Below are positions 55,900 to 64,000 of a DNA stretch of 64,000 nt, piece by piece. Within the stretch, counting starts at the first letter, position 1; each line of letters starts with the position of its first letter. The notes under the pieces are model-generated. The model searched no databases. It had not been told where the DNA came from and was given only the letters and a program-made list of their open reading frames with translations. The translations under genes and the position numbers were made by a program. The DNA is from Luteimicrobium album (GTDB taxonomy: Bacteria; Actinomycetota; Actinomycetes; Actinomycetales; Cellulomonadaceae), in contig NZ_BSUK01000001.1 in the NCBI RefSeq assembly GCF_030161555.1, positions 2,294,001-2,358,000 on the forward strand, given 5' to 3'.

Positions 55900-56859
55900 C
55901 TACTGCCCGCCCATGCCCGTCGTCGCGATGCCCTGGACGATCCGGCGCTGGAAGACCATGAACACGACCAGCAGCGGCAGGGCCGCGACCATCGCTGCGG
56001 CCATGGTCTGGGCGTACTGGACGCCGTAGGCGTTCTTCACGGTCGACAGACCGACCGGCAGCGTCATGAGGTTCGGGTCGTTCGTGACGATGAACGGCCA
56101 CAGGAAGTTGTTCCACGCGCCGATGAACACGAAGATCGCGACGGCCACGAGGATCGACCGCGACAGCGGCACGACGATGGTCCAGAAGAGCCGCCACGGG
56201 CCCGCGCCGTCGATGCGCGCGGCGTCGAGGAGCTCCTCGGGGATCGCGTCGAAGAAGCCCTTGAGGATGAACACCATCACCGGCGCGACGATCTGCGGCA
56301 GGATCACGCCCGCGAGCGTGTCGACGAGCCCGAAGGCCTGCATCTGCTGGAACAGCGGCACGATGAGGATCTGGCCCGGCACCATGATCGCGGCGACCGT
56401 GAGCCCGAGAAGAACCTTGCGGCCCCGGAACGTGGTGCGCGAGAACGCGTACGCCGCCATCGCCGAGATCAGCACCGTGAGCAGCGTGACCGCCACGGAC
56501 ACGACGGTCGAGTTGAGCATCCAGCGCAGCACGTCGCCGTGGCCCAGAACCTCGCGGTAGGCCTGGACCGTGAAGCCCGCGGCCGGGAACCACGACGCGC
56601 TCGACGCGGCGTCGGTCTCGGACTTGAACGACGTGTCGATCGCCCACAGGAACGGCACGAGCCAGACGACGGCCAGCACCACGAGCGCGACGATCGCGCC
56701 CCAGCGCGCCGCCCGGCTGGTCCCGAGCGTCAGCCGGGCCATCGAGCGGTGCTCGGCCCGCCGTGCCCGACGCCGGTCCCGCCAGCTGTCGTGCCCGGCC
56801 GTGGCTGCGCCGTCGGGCAGGGTGGGGGCGAGGGGAGAGGTCAGTTCGGTGACGGCCAT
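55900..56859 (-). CDS. Sugar ABC transporter permease, MalG type
   Basis: Inner-membrane permease of a carbohydrate importer, 319 aa, six membrane helices. The EAA loop that contacts the ATPase is EELLDAARIDGAGPWRLFWT. The N-terminus is a 45-residue cytoplasmic basic region. It starts 1 bp after the stop of the MalF-type permease. No ATPase gene is present here, so a shared MsmK-type ATPase elsewhere is expected. Confidence 0.94.
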   Translation of the reverse strand: MAVTELTSPLAPTLPDGAATAGHDSWRDRRRARRAEHRSMARLTLGTSRAARWGAIVALVVLAVVWLVPFLWAIDTSFKSETDAASSASWFPAAGFTVQAYREVLGHGDVLRWMLNSTVVSVAVTLLTVLISAMAAYAFSRTTFRGRKVLLGLTVAAIMVPGQILIVPLFQQMQAFGLVDTLAGVILPQIVAPVMVFILKGFFDAIPEELLDAARIDGAGPWRLFWTIVVPLSRSILVAVAIFVFIGAWNNFLWPFIVTNDPNLMTLPVGLSTVKNAYGVQYAQTMAAAMVAALPLLVVFMVFQRRIVQGIATTGMGGQ

Positions 56860-56860
56860 G

Positions 56861-57823
56861 TCAGCGCCCCTTTCGCGACGGCAGGAGCCGGAGGAGGGTC
56901 AGGACCAGGATGATCGCGAAGAACACGTACGAGATCGCCGACGCGTACCCGAGCCGGTAGTTCGTGAAGCCCGTGTCGTACACGTACTCGAGGATCGGGC
57001 GGGTGCTGCCGTTCGGGCCGCCCGCGGTCATGAGGTAGACCTGGTCGAAGACCTTGAGCGACGCGAGGATCTGCAGCACGAGGATGATCCCCGTGACCTT
57101 CCCGAGCTGGGGCAGCGTGATCGAGAACAGGCGACGCCAGCCGCCCGCGCCGTCGATGGTCGCGGCCTCGTACAGCGTGCCGGGGATGCCCTGCAGCGCG
57201 GCGAGGTAGAGCAGGAAGTTGAAGCCGACGGTCCACCAGACGGTCACCATCGCGATGGACAGCATCGCGACGCCCTTGTCGGTGAGCCACCCGACCGGGC
57301 CGAGGCCGACCTTGTCGAGCAGCGTGTTCGCGAGGCCGATGTCGGGCTGGAAGATCCACACGAACACCGACGCCACGACGGCGGACGGCAGCAGGTAGGA
57401 CGCGAAGAACGACGTGCGCCACAGCCACTGACCGGGCAGGCCGGTGTGCACGAGGAGCGCCATCACGAGCCCGACGAGCACGAGCGGGATCGTCGAGAGG
57501 ATGGTGAAGAGCAGGGTCTGCCAGAGGGTCTGCCAGACCTGTGGGTCCTTGAAGGCCTCGACGTAGTTGTCGAAGCCGATGAACTCGGAGCCGAGGCCGG
57601 TGAGGCTGCGGTTCGTGAGGCTCATCCAGAGCCCGGACACGATCGGCCAGGCGAGGAACAGCCCGCCCGCGATCACGAACGGCAGCACGAACAGGTAGCC
57701 GGAGCGGTCGCGCACGCCGCGGCGGGTCCTCACGCCGTCGGCCGCGGGCCGGGGAGCCGGTCCGGCGTGGCGGCCGGGCCGGTCCGCGGCCTGCCCCACG
57801 GCGGGGGTGCTGGAGACGGTCAT
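56861..57823 (-). CDS. Sugar ABC transporter permease, MalF type
   Basis: Second permease, 320 aa. It opens with a hydrophilic N-terminus, then six helices (YLFVLPFVIAGGLFLAWPIV first) and the EAA loop GTLYEAATIDGAGGWRRLFS. ATG 57823 follows gagaggacgacg. Middle gene of the operon: binding protein, MalF-type, MalG-type. Confidence 0.94.
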   Translation of the reverse strand: MTVSSTPAVGQAADRPGRHAGPAPRPAADGVRTRRGVRDRSGYLFVLPFVIAGGLFLAWPIVSGLWMSLTNRSLTGLGSEFIGFDNYVEAFKDPQVWQTLWQTLLFTILSTIPLVLVGLVMALLVHTGLPGQWLWRTSFFASYLLPSAVVASVFVWIFQPDIGLANTLLDKVGLGPVGWLTDKGVAMLSIAMVTVWWTVGFNFLLYLAALQGIPGTLYEAATIDGAGGWRRLFSITLPQLGKVTGIILVLQILASLKVFDQVYLMTAGGPNGSTRPILEYVYDTGFTNYRLGYASAISYVFFAIILVLTLLRLLPSRKGR

Positions 57824-57840
57824 CGTCGTCCTCTCTCGTC

Positions 57841-59226
57841 TCAGGCCGGGTTGGGGGTCTTGAGCAGGCGGTCCATCTCGCGGAGCATCCCGTCGACGGC
57901 GCTCTTCGCCTTCGCCTTGCCCTGGAGCGAGGCGGACATCGCATCGCACATGCGCGCCTGGAAGTCGCTGCCGGCCCCCGCGAACCACACGGCGGGGTCG
58001 AGCACGACGATCTCGCCGGCGTGCGCGTAGTCGCGCTGCGGCGTGAGCTTTTGGTACTCGGGCTTGGACAGCACGGGCTGGTACGCCGGGATGTGGCCGG
58101 CGGAGGCCCACGTGAGGCTGCCCTGCGAGAGCAGGTTCGCGAGGACGCGGTAGGTGGCGTCCCGACGCGCGGGGTCCGGGTGGGCCTGCTTCGGCAGGAC
58201 GAACGAGTGCGAGTCGGCGTAGTTGGCCGGCGTGCCCAGGAGGGTCGGGAGCGGCATGCCGCCGACGTCGGGGATGGCGGCCTTGAAGGCGGGGAGCTCC
58301 CACTCGCCGGACAGGATGAGGCCCGAGCGCCCGGTCGTGAAGCTCGCGATCGCACCCGCGTAGTCCTGGTTGGCGGGTACGACCTTGCCGTCGAGGATCG
58401 ACTGCATGAGCTCGATCACCTCGGTCGCGGCCTTCTCGTCGAGCTGCGCGGCCTTGCCGGGGACGAGCTCGTAGCCCGCGCCTGTCTGGCCGTACAGGCC
58501 CCAGAACAGGCGCCACGCCTGGGCGGTGTCGAGCAGGTACCCGAACGCCATGCCCGTCTTGCCGGTGACCTTGGCCATCTCGCGTCCGGCGTCGAGGAAC
58601 GTGTCGACGCCGTCGAGCGAGACCAACTTCCCGTCGCTGCCCAGCAGGCCGGCCTGCTTCGCGATCTTCGGGTTGTAGAACGAGATGAACGGGTGCGTGT
58701 CGAGGGGCAGCGCGTAGAGCTCGCCCTGGTACGTCGCGCGCTCCCAGACGGCGGGGGCGAAGTTCTCCTTGCGGATGCCGACCTCGGCGAGCTTGTCCAG
58801 GTCGTACGGCTCGAGCAGACCGCCGGGGGCGTAGCCCGCGAGGCGCGACATGTGCATGACGGCGGCCTCGGGCGGTCGTCCGCCCGACGACGCCATCGCG
58901 AGCTTCGTGTAGTAGGCCGAGCCCCAGGCCAGGGTGACGGACTGGATCGACACGTCGGGGTTGGCCTTCATGGCCGCGGCCTGCATGGTCTGCATGTTCG
59001 CGCCGTCGGCACCCGAGAAGAGGTCCCAGATGCGGACGGTCGTGCGGCCGCTGCCGTCGGCGCCCGTGGCGCAGCCGGCGAGCGCCCCGCCGATGGCGAC
59101 CGCGCCGGCGCCGACGAGCGCCGCCTGCAGGAACCCTCGTCGTGACATCCCCGGGCCGCCGCCCGGTCCCCGGCCCGGTGGTACCGGACCCGCCGGGGCG
59201 TACCCCGGTCGTCGTCGCGCGGTCAT
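57841..59226 (-). CDS. Sugar-binding lipoprotein of the ABC importer
   Basis: Extracellular solute-binding protein, 461 aa. MSRRGFLQAALVGAGAVAIG is a Tat-type signal followed by lipobox LAGC, so it is exported folded and lipid-anchored. The binding domain follows (TVRIWDLFSGADGANMQTMQ). ATG 59226 is chosen for its strong RBS (aaggaggtcgagg), giving 26 residues before MSRRGF; ATG 59148 is the alternative. The substrate is a sugar, likely released by the GH2 enzyme. Two LacI-type operators precede it. Confidence 0.9.
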   Translation of the reverse strand: MTARRRPGYAPAGPVPPGRGPGGGPGMSRRGFLQAALVGAGAVAIGGALAGCATGADGSGRTTVRIWDLFSGADGANMQTMQAAAMKANPDVSIQSVTLAWGSAYYTKLAMASSGGRPPEAAVMHMSRLAGYAPGGLLEPYDLDKLAEVGIRKENFAPAVWERATYQGELYALPLDTHPFISFYNPKIAKQAGLLGSDGKLVSLDGVDTFLDAGREMAKVTGKTGMAFGYLLDTAQAWRLFWGLYGQTGAGYELVPGKAAQLDEKAATEVIELMQSILDGKVVPANQDYAGAIASFTTGRSGLILSGEWELPAFKAAIPDVGGMPLPTLLGTPANYADSHSFVLPKQAHPDPARRDATYRVLANLLSQGSLTWASAGHIPAYQPVLSKPEYQKLTPQRDYAHAGEIVVLDPAVWFAGAGSDFQARMCDAMSASLQGKAKAKSAVDGMLREMDRLLKTPNPA

Positions 59227-59241
59227 CCTCGACCTCCTTGG

Positions 59242-59266
59242 TGCAACGTTGCGATCTAACGTTGCA
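59242..59266. promoter_or_regulatory. Two LacI-type operators between the importer and its repressor
   Basis: TGCAACGTTGCG (59242-59253, with perfect core GCAACGTTGC) and TCTAACGTTGCA (59255-59266) lie 13 bp centre to centre, directly upstream of the binding-protein gene and divergent to the LacI gene. The even-symmetry CG centre is typical of LacI-family sites. A third copy lies before the GH2 gene (60438). Confidence 0.82.
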
Positions 59267-59348
59267 TCAAGATGGACTACCCGAGGCTCGCGCGTCAAGT
59301 GGCGGCGGCCGGATCGGGACGGACGCACGATCGAGCGGGAGGTGACAC

Positions 59349-60385
59349 GTGGGCGACGAGACACGCCGGCCACCGGGCATCAAGGACGTGGCCGCGGCGG
59401 CAGGCGTCTCGTGGAAGACGGTCTCCAACGTCGTCAACGGGACGGGCCGCGTCGGGGACGCGACCAGGGAGCGCGTCGAGCGCACCATCGCCGAGCTCGG
59501 CTACCGCCCGAGCCTCGCCGGACGCCAGCTCCGCCAGGGCCGGACGCACATCCTGGCGCTCGCGGTCCCCTGATCCAGGCCCCGTACTTCGCGACGCTCG
59601 CCCACGAGGTGATCGAGGTCGCGGCCGCCCGGGGGTACCGGGTCTTCATCGACGAGACCCGGGGCGACCGCTCCGCGGAGGAGGCGGCCGCACGGGGCTA
59701 CGAGGTGCGCCTCATCGACGGCATCGTGTTCTCGCCGCTCGAGCTGAGCCTGTCGGAGGCCGACGCGCTGCGCGGCGCGACCCCCATGGTGCTGCTGGGC
59801 GAGCGGCCCGGCGACCCGTCGAGCGGCACGGTGCACACCGACCACGTGAGCATCGACAACGTCCTGGCGGCCCGCGAGGCCACGCGGCACCTGCTCGACA
59901 CGGGCCGCCGGCGGCTGGCGTTCGTCGGCGCCGAGCCCGGCGTCGAGCGGTCGGGGATGCCGCGGCTGCGCGGCTTCCGCGAGGAGCTCGAGGCCGCGGG
60001 CGTGCCGGTCCGCGAGGACTGGGTGCTGCCCGCCTCGGTCTACGACCGGCGCTCGGGGGCGCGCGCCGTCGAGGACGTCCTGGCCCGGGTCGGGGACGTC
60101 GACGGGATCCTGTGCGCGAACGACGAGCTGGCGCTCGGCGTCATGCACACGCTGCGCCGCAACGGGGTGCGCGTGCCGCAGGACGTGGGCGTCGTCGGGT
60201 GGGACAACACCGAGGACGGGCGCTTCGCCAACCCGTCGCTGACGACCGTGGCCCCGGACGTCCGCGCGATCGCCGAGCGCGCGGTCGACCGGGTCCTGGC
60301 CCAGGTGGAGGGGCTGCCGGGGGAGCCCGCGGACGTGGTCGTCCCGCACCGCCTGCTGGTGCGCGAGAGCACCGCGCGGGCCTGA
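59349..60385 (+). CDS. LacI-family repressor (frameshift)
   Basis: About 345 aa once restored. The N-terminal helix-turn-helix (IKDVAAAAGVSWKTVSNVVN, hinge ELGYRPSLAGRQL) is followed by a periplasmic-binding-type sensor domain ending SLTTVAPDVRAIAERAVDRV. The frame is lost at the C4 run 59567-59570: LALAVPLIQAPYFA needs five C, and as sequenced the protein stops after the DNA-binding domain. GTG 59349. It is divergent from the sugar importer and upstream of the GH2 gene, so it likely senses the transported sugar. Confidence 0.9.
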
Positions 60386-60437
60386 GCGGTCCCGAGGCTG
60401 TGGCGGACGCGGCCGGTGGCGGCTTGCGTGGGTGTGA

Positions 60438-60449
60438 TTCAACGTTGCA
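60438..60449 (+). promoter_or_regulatory. LacI-type operator before the GH2 gene
   Basis: TTCAACGTTGCA, sharing CAACGTTGCA with the two operators at 59242-59266. It lies 74 bp before the GH2 start, so importer and hydrolase form one regulon. The 137 bp between lacI and the GH2 gene hold only this site and the promoter. Confidence 0.8.
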
Positions 60450-60522
60450 CTATGGCGATGATCCACGGCGAGCCGGAGCACCGCTCCGCGCCCCGACCAC
60501 CGGCGACCGCGACGGAGAAGTC

Positions 60523-62398
60523 ATGACCAAGCCGCTGCCCCTCGACGCCTACGACCCGACGAGCGCACCCTCCCGGCCCCCGTGCCGCGCCCCGAGTACC
60601 CGCGCCCGCAGGCGGTCCGCGACCGGTGGCTCAACCTCAACGGCACGTGGGAGTTCGAGATCGACCGTGGCGACTCGGGCCTCGAGCGGGGCCTCCGCGA
60701 GCGCCCGCTGGCGACCACGATCACCGTGCCGTTCGCCCCCGAGTCAGCGCTGTCGGGGATCGAGGACGTCGACTTCCTCGAGGCCGTCTGGTACCGCCGG
60801 GAGATCACGATCCCCGCGGAGTGGGCCGAGGTCGGCGCCGGCCACCACGTGCTGCTCCACTTCGGCGCGGTCGACCACGACACGACCGTCTGGGTCGAGG
60901 GCGTCGAGGTCGCGCGGCACCGCGGCGGCTTCAGCCCGTTCACGGCCGACCTGCACGGCGTGGCCGCCGCGGGCGACACGGTGACCGTCGTCGTGCGGGC
61001 CCGGGACACCCGGCACGCCCTTCAGGCCCGCGGCAAGCAGGCCACCTGGTACGAGAACTCGCACTGCAACTACACCCGGACCACGGGCATCTGGCAGACC
61101 GTCTGGATGGAGCCGGTCCCGGCCGTGCACGCGCGTCGCCCCGGATCACGCCCGACGTCGCGAGCTCGGCCTTCGACGTCGTCGTCCCGCTGTCCGCGAA
61201 CCGTCGCGGGCACACGGTGACCGTCGTGGTGAGCGACGGCGACGGCGAGGTCGGCCGGGCGAGCGCCCGCGCGGATCTCGACCTGGCGCCGGCGCTGCGC
61301 GTCGTCGTCCCGCCGGAGCGGGCGGCGCTGTGGGCCCCGGGTGAGCCGAACCTCTACGGGGTGCTGGTCGAGATCCGCGACGGCGAGGGCGCGGTCGTCG
61401 ACTCCGTGCGCTCCTACGCTGGGCTGCGCTCGGTCTCGATCGACGGCCAGGCGATCCGCATCAACGGCGAGCCCGTCTTCCAGCGGCTCGTCCTCGATCA
61501 GGGCTACTGGCCCGAGTCGCTCATGACGGCGCCGTCCGACGACGCGCTCGTCCGCGACATCGAGCTCGGCCTCGAGGCCGGGTTCAACGGGGCACGGCTG
61601 CACCAGAAGGTCTTCGAGGAGCGCTACCTGTTCCACGCCGACCGGCTCGGCTACCTCGTCTGGGGCGAGTTCGGCGACTGGGGCGTCTCGGGCCAGGGGC
61701 CGCGCGGCGACTACCAGCGCCCGCCCGCGTCGTTCGTCGCGGAGTGGCTCGAGGTGCTCGAGCGCGACCACTCGCACCCGTCGATCGTCGGCTGGTGCCC
61801 GCTCAACGAGACCTTCCAGGACCTGCACGACCGGATCACCGTGCTCGACGACGTCACGCGCGGCATGTTCCTCGCGACCAAGCTCGCGGACCCGTCGCGG
61901 CCCGTGATCGACGCGAGCGGCTACTCGCACCGCGTCCGCGAGACCGACGTCTGGGACTCGCACCTGTACGAGCAGGACCCGGAGACGTTCGCCCGGCTCG
62001 TCGGGGGCCTCGCCGAGGGCCGCCCGTGGGAGAACCGGTCCGAGCAGGCGCCCTGGTCGCTGCCGTACCAGGGCCAGCCGTACTTCGTCAGCGAGTACGG
62101 CGGCATCTGGTGGAACCCCGAGGCCGCTGCCGCCGCGGCGCACGGCGACGAGCTCGCCGAGTCGTGGGGCTACGGGCAGCGCGTCGCGGACGAGGAGGAG
62201 TTCCACGCCCGCTTCGCCGGCCTGACGAACGCCCTGCTCGGCGACCCGCGCATGTTCGGCTACTGCTACACGCAGCTCACGGACGTGTTCCAGGAGCAGA
62301 ACGGGATCTACCGGTTCGACCGCAGCGAGAAGCTCGACGTCAAGCGGGTGCGTGCGGTGCAGGAGCAGACTGCGGCGTTCGAGTCCGCGGAGGACTGA
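60523..62398 (+). CDS. Glycoside hydrolase family 2 enzyme (two frameshifts)
   Basis: Cytoplasmic retaining glycosidase (no signal peptide), about 625 aa once restored. A jelly-roll sugar-binding domain (RWLNLNGTWEFEIDRGDSGL, YENSHCNYTRTTGIWQTVW), an Ig-like domain and a TIM barrel are present. The acid/base Glu is in WCPLNETFQ and the nucleophile Glu in FVSEYGGIWW. Frames break at the C5 run 60577-60581 (RPPVPRPEYPRPQAV restored) and near 61130-61145 (PRITPDVASSAFDVV restored). It could be a beta-galactosidase, beta-glucuronidase or related enzyme; substrate is not decided. Start ATG 60523. Under the ACGTTGC operator. Confidence 0.88.
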
Positions 62399-62411
62399 CG
62401 GGCCGAATATC

Positions 62412-63104
62412 TCAGCGGCGACGCAGCAGGACGACGCTGTCGTCCAGGTGGGCGGGCTCGCCGTCCGGCCCGACGGCGTCGCGCGTGCGCACCTCGCTGA
62501 CGATCGTCTCCCACGCGTCGCCGAGCCCGAGCGCGGCCACCTGCTCGTCGGGGGCGAGCAGGGCGGCCGCCTCGTGGTCGGGGCGGTCGTGCCAGTGGTC
62601 GTGGTCCGTCGCCCACGGCGGCGGCCCGGCGTGCCCGACGACGAGCAGGTGCCCGCCCGGGGACACCGCACTGGCCGCGCGGCGCAGGACCTCGGTGCGG
62701 GGGAACGCCACCGGCGAGTGCAGGAAGCACGCCGACGCCAGGTCGTAGGTCTCGTCGGGCTGCCAGGACGCGAGGTCGGCGACGACCCAGCGGACCCGGT
62801 CGCCGACGCCCCGCTCGACCGCCGCGTCCTGCCCGCGGGCGACGGCGCACGACGCGACGTCGACGCCGGTCACGTGCCAGCCCTGCTCGGCCAGCCACAC
62901 GCTGTCCCCGCCCTCGCCGCAGCCGAGGTCGAGCGCGCGCCCAGGCGTCATGCCCCGGACGGCGTCGACGAGCGCCGCGTTCGGGCGGCCCGACCAGATG
63001 CGGTCCCGCTCGGCGTAGCGCGCGTCCCAGAACGCGGTCGTCTCGTCGACGGCGTCGGAGGTGTCGCGCGGCGCGTGCGCGTGGGCGTGCTGGTGCTCGG
63101 GCAT
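62412..63104 (-). CDS. SAM-dependent methyltransferase
   Basis: Class I methyltransferase of 230 aa with motif I ALDLGCGEGGDSVWLAEQGW, motif II-like VTGVDVA, and WVVADLASW. The opening AFWDARYAERDRIWSGRPN is the thiopurine-methyltransferase/tellurite-resistance-like form. A His-rich stretch (HQHAHAHAP) follows the chosen ATG 63104; the longer in-frame start at 63173 is less likely. Substrate unknown. It ends 13 bp from the convergent GH2 gene. Confidence 0.88.
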   Translation of the reverse strand: MPEHQHAHAHAPRDTSDAVDETTAFWDARYAERDRIWSGRPNAALVDAVRGMTPGRALDLGCGEGGDSVWLAEQGWHVTGVDVASCAVARGQDAAVERGVGDRVRWVVADLASWQPDETYDLASACFLHSPVAFPRTEVLRRAASAVSPGGHLLVVGHAGPPPWATDHDHWHDRPDHEAAALLAPDEQVAALGLGDAWETIVSEVRTRDAVGPDGEPAHLDDSVVLLRRR

Positions 63105-63198
63105 GGGCCCAGCATCGGCGGTCGCGGGTGTCGGCGGCAATCCCGGTTGCGAAGACGGCAAGTCGGTCGCCACTCTGCCCGGCGTCGTCGTCGAGAAG

Positions 63199-63241
63199 GG
63201 CGAATCCGTTCTTCAGCGCCCACCTGAAGAACGGATTCGCC
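63199..63241 (-). terminator. Perfect 18-bp hairpin
   Basis: GGCGAATCCGTTCTTCAG (63199-63216) and its exact reverse complement (63224-63241) enclose a 7-base loop, 18 bp after the stop of the glycolipid-binding-like gene. It is less GC-rich than its surroundings and is probably that gene's terminator. Confidence 0.8.
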
Positions 63242-63259
63242 GTTCTCGGTGTCCGCTGC

Positions 63260-63907
63260 TCAGGCTCCCGGCAGCTCGGCGGCGCGCGCGAGCCCCGGAT
63301 ATCGGACGACGACGCCGTCCGGATCGAGCTCCAGGTCGACCGTGTACCGCTCGCTCGCGTACCGGGCGACCCGTGGCCCGCCGGCGACGGCGCTCGCGTA
63401 CGTCTGCCGGTCCGCGACGACGCGCAGCGACGGCACCTCGACCCAGGCCATCACGAGCTCCGTGGGCGCGACGTCGCCGTCGAGCACGCCGAGCCGGAGC
63501 GCGGGCATCGTGTTCGTCGCCGGGCACCGACCGAGGTCGCAGTCCAGCGCGTCGTCGAGCAGCGCCGGGTCGGCGATCCCGGGCGGCGGGGCGTCGAGCG
63601 TGCCGGCGGCCCGGGCGTCGCAGCGCCACCGCCCGTCGTCGCCGCGCTCGAGCACGAGGTCGCGCGACCAGGGCGCGCCCTGGGACGTCAGGCCGCGGAC
63701 CGCGACCTCGAGGCGTCGGGTGACCCAGCCGGGCCCGGTGTCGAGGGTCCAGCTCAGGGCGTAGGCGTCGGTGCGCGAGGTCCCGGTCGCGCTCAGGCCG
63801 TCGGCGCCGAGTCGGAGCGTGGCGGCGTCGAGCCGGTGCGGGTCGTCCTCGCCGACCCACACGACCCGGCGCGTCCGCGGGACGGCGCCTCCCGGTCCGA
63901 TGCCCAC
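63260..63907 (-). CDS. Putative glycolipid-binding protein
   Basis: A 215-aa protein matching the PF06475-type pattern: RTRRVVWVGEDDPHRLDAAT, SATGTSRTDAYALSWTLD, then TRRLEVAVRGLTSQGAPWSR, a Cys pair region DCDLGRCPATNTMPALRLG and RYTVDLELDPDGVVVRYPGL. The family is predicted to bind glycolipids; the precise role is not known. GTG 63907 gives a full-length domain. A frame leading in from upstream may be an unrelated gene end. Confidence 0.78.
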   Translation of the reverse strand: MGIGPGGAVPRTRRVVWVGEDDPHRLDAATLRLGADGLSATGTSRTDAYALSWTLDTGPGWVTRRLEVAVRGLTSQGAPWSRDLVLERGDDGRWRCDARAAGTLDAPPPGIADPALLDDALDCDLGRCPATNTMPALRLGVLDGDVAPTELVMAWVEVPSLRVVADRQTYASAVAGGPRVARYASERYTVDLELDPDGVVVRYPGLARAAELPGA

Positions 63908-64000
63908 AGCGGGGGAGGGGTGCGCCGTCGGGCGACCTCGGGGTGGTCCAGGGGCGCGAGGGACTTGCCGCGGATCCCCGACAGCACGCGCAGTGCCCCC
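63908..64000 (-). other. Probable 3' end of a further minus-strand gene
   Basis: The last 93 bases read on the minus strand as ALRVLSGIRGKSLAPLDHPE, VARRRTPPP, which looks like protein, but the frame then runs on out of phase into the glycolipid-binding gene (to 63793). Most of this gene lies outside the window and its end may be blurred by an indel. No identity is offered. Confidence 0.35.

Overview
The window is very GC-rich chromosomal DNA from an actinobacterium. Gene content (DtxR/IdeR-type iron regulator, DUF3263, DUF3027, DUF2530, DUF4031, WXG100, bacterial XPB-type helicase, GGM-tailed GroEL under paired CIRCE operators, c-di-AMP riboswitch upstream of an NlpC/P60 hydrolase) points to Micrococcales. 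The secreted GH87-like alpha-glucanase and the sugar-ABC/LacI/GH2 cluster suggest a polysaccharide degrader of the Cellulomonadaceae/Promicromonosporaceae type. The family assignment is inference.

Layout. 1-2.4 kb: ABC-2 exporter operon, cut by the left edge. 2.4-7.8 kb: SGNH hydrolase, DUF3263, LytR_C protein, cold-shock protein, FAD oxidoreductase, HTTM-like membrane pair. 7.8-15 kb: CIRCE-controlled groL, IclR regulator, DUF4031, orphan WXG100, HD hydrolase, two-component system, NYN protein. 15-22.4 kb: PspA/TPM envelope-stress pair and an XPB helicase translationally coupled to its helicase-associated partner. 22.4-29.6 kb: truncated methyltransferase, MarR/FAD-oxidase divergon, cold-shock/DUF3027/sacsin-like ATPase row. 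29.7-43.4 kb: secreted GH87-like enzyme, polyprenyl sugar transferase, NCS2 permease, manA, MarR/MFS pair, damaged epoxide hydrolase, serC, dtxR, riboswitch and NlpC/P60. 43.4-51.2 kb: universal stress protein, rocD-ddaH, PadR, SRPBCC/EcsC-like pair, OsmC, thyA-folA. 51.5-55.84 kb: a 4.3-kb remnant element integrated in tRNA-Arg(CCT), bounded by 29-bp direct repeats, with a tyrosine integrase, a decayed DNA methyltransferase and a secreted cargo protein. 55.9-62.4 kb: sugar ABC importer (no ATPase), LacI repressor and GH2 enzyme sharing ACGTTGC operators. 62.4-64 kb: methyltransferase, glycolipid-binding-like protein and an incomplete end.

Two themes run through the window. First, about two dozen reading frames, including groL, are broken by single-base indels, nearly all losses of one base in short C or G runs. 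This looks like assembly or sequencing error more than gene decay, so most broken genes are given here as full-length composites. Second, the tRNA-Arg element is a real structural feature: integrase and methyltransferase both lack their 5' ends at one junction near 52,660, which points to an internal deletion that left a small immobile island carrying a secreted protein of unknown function.
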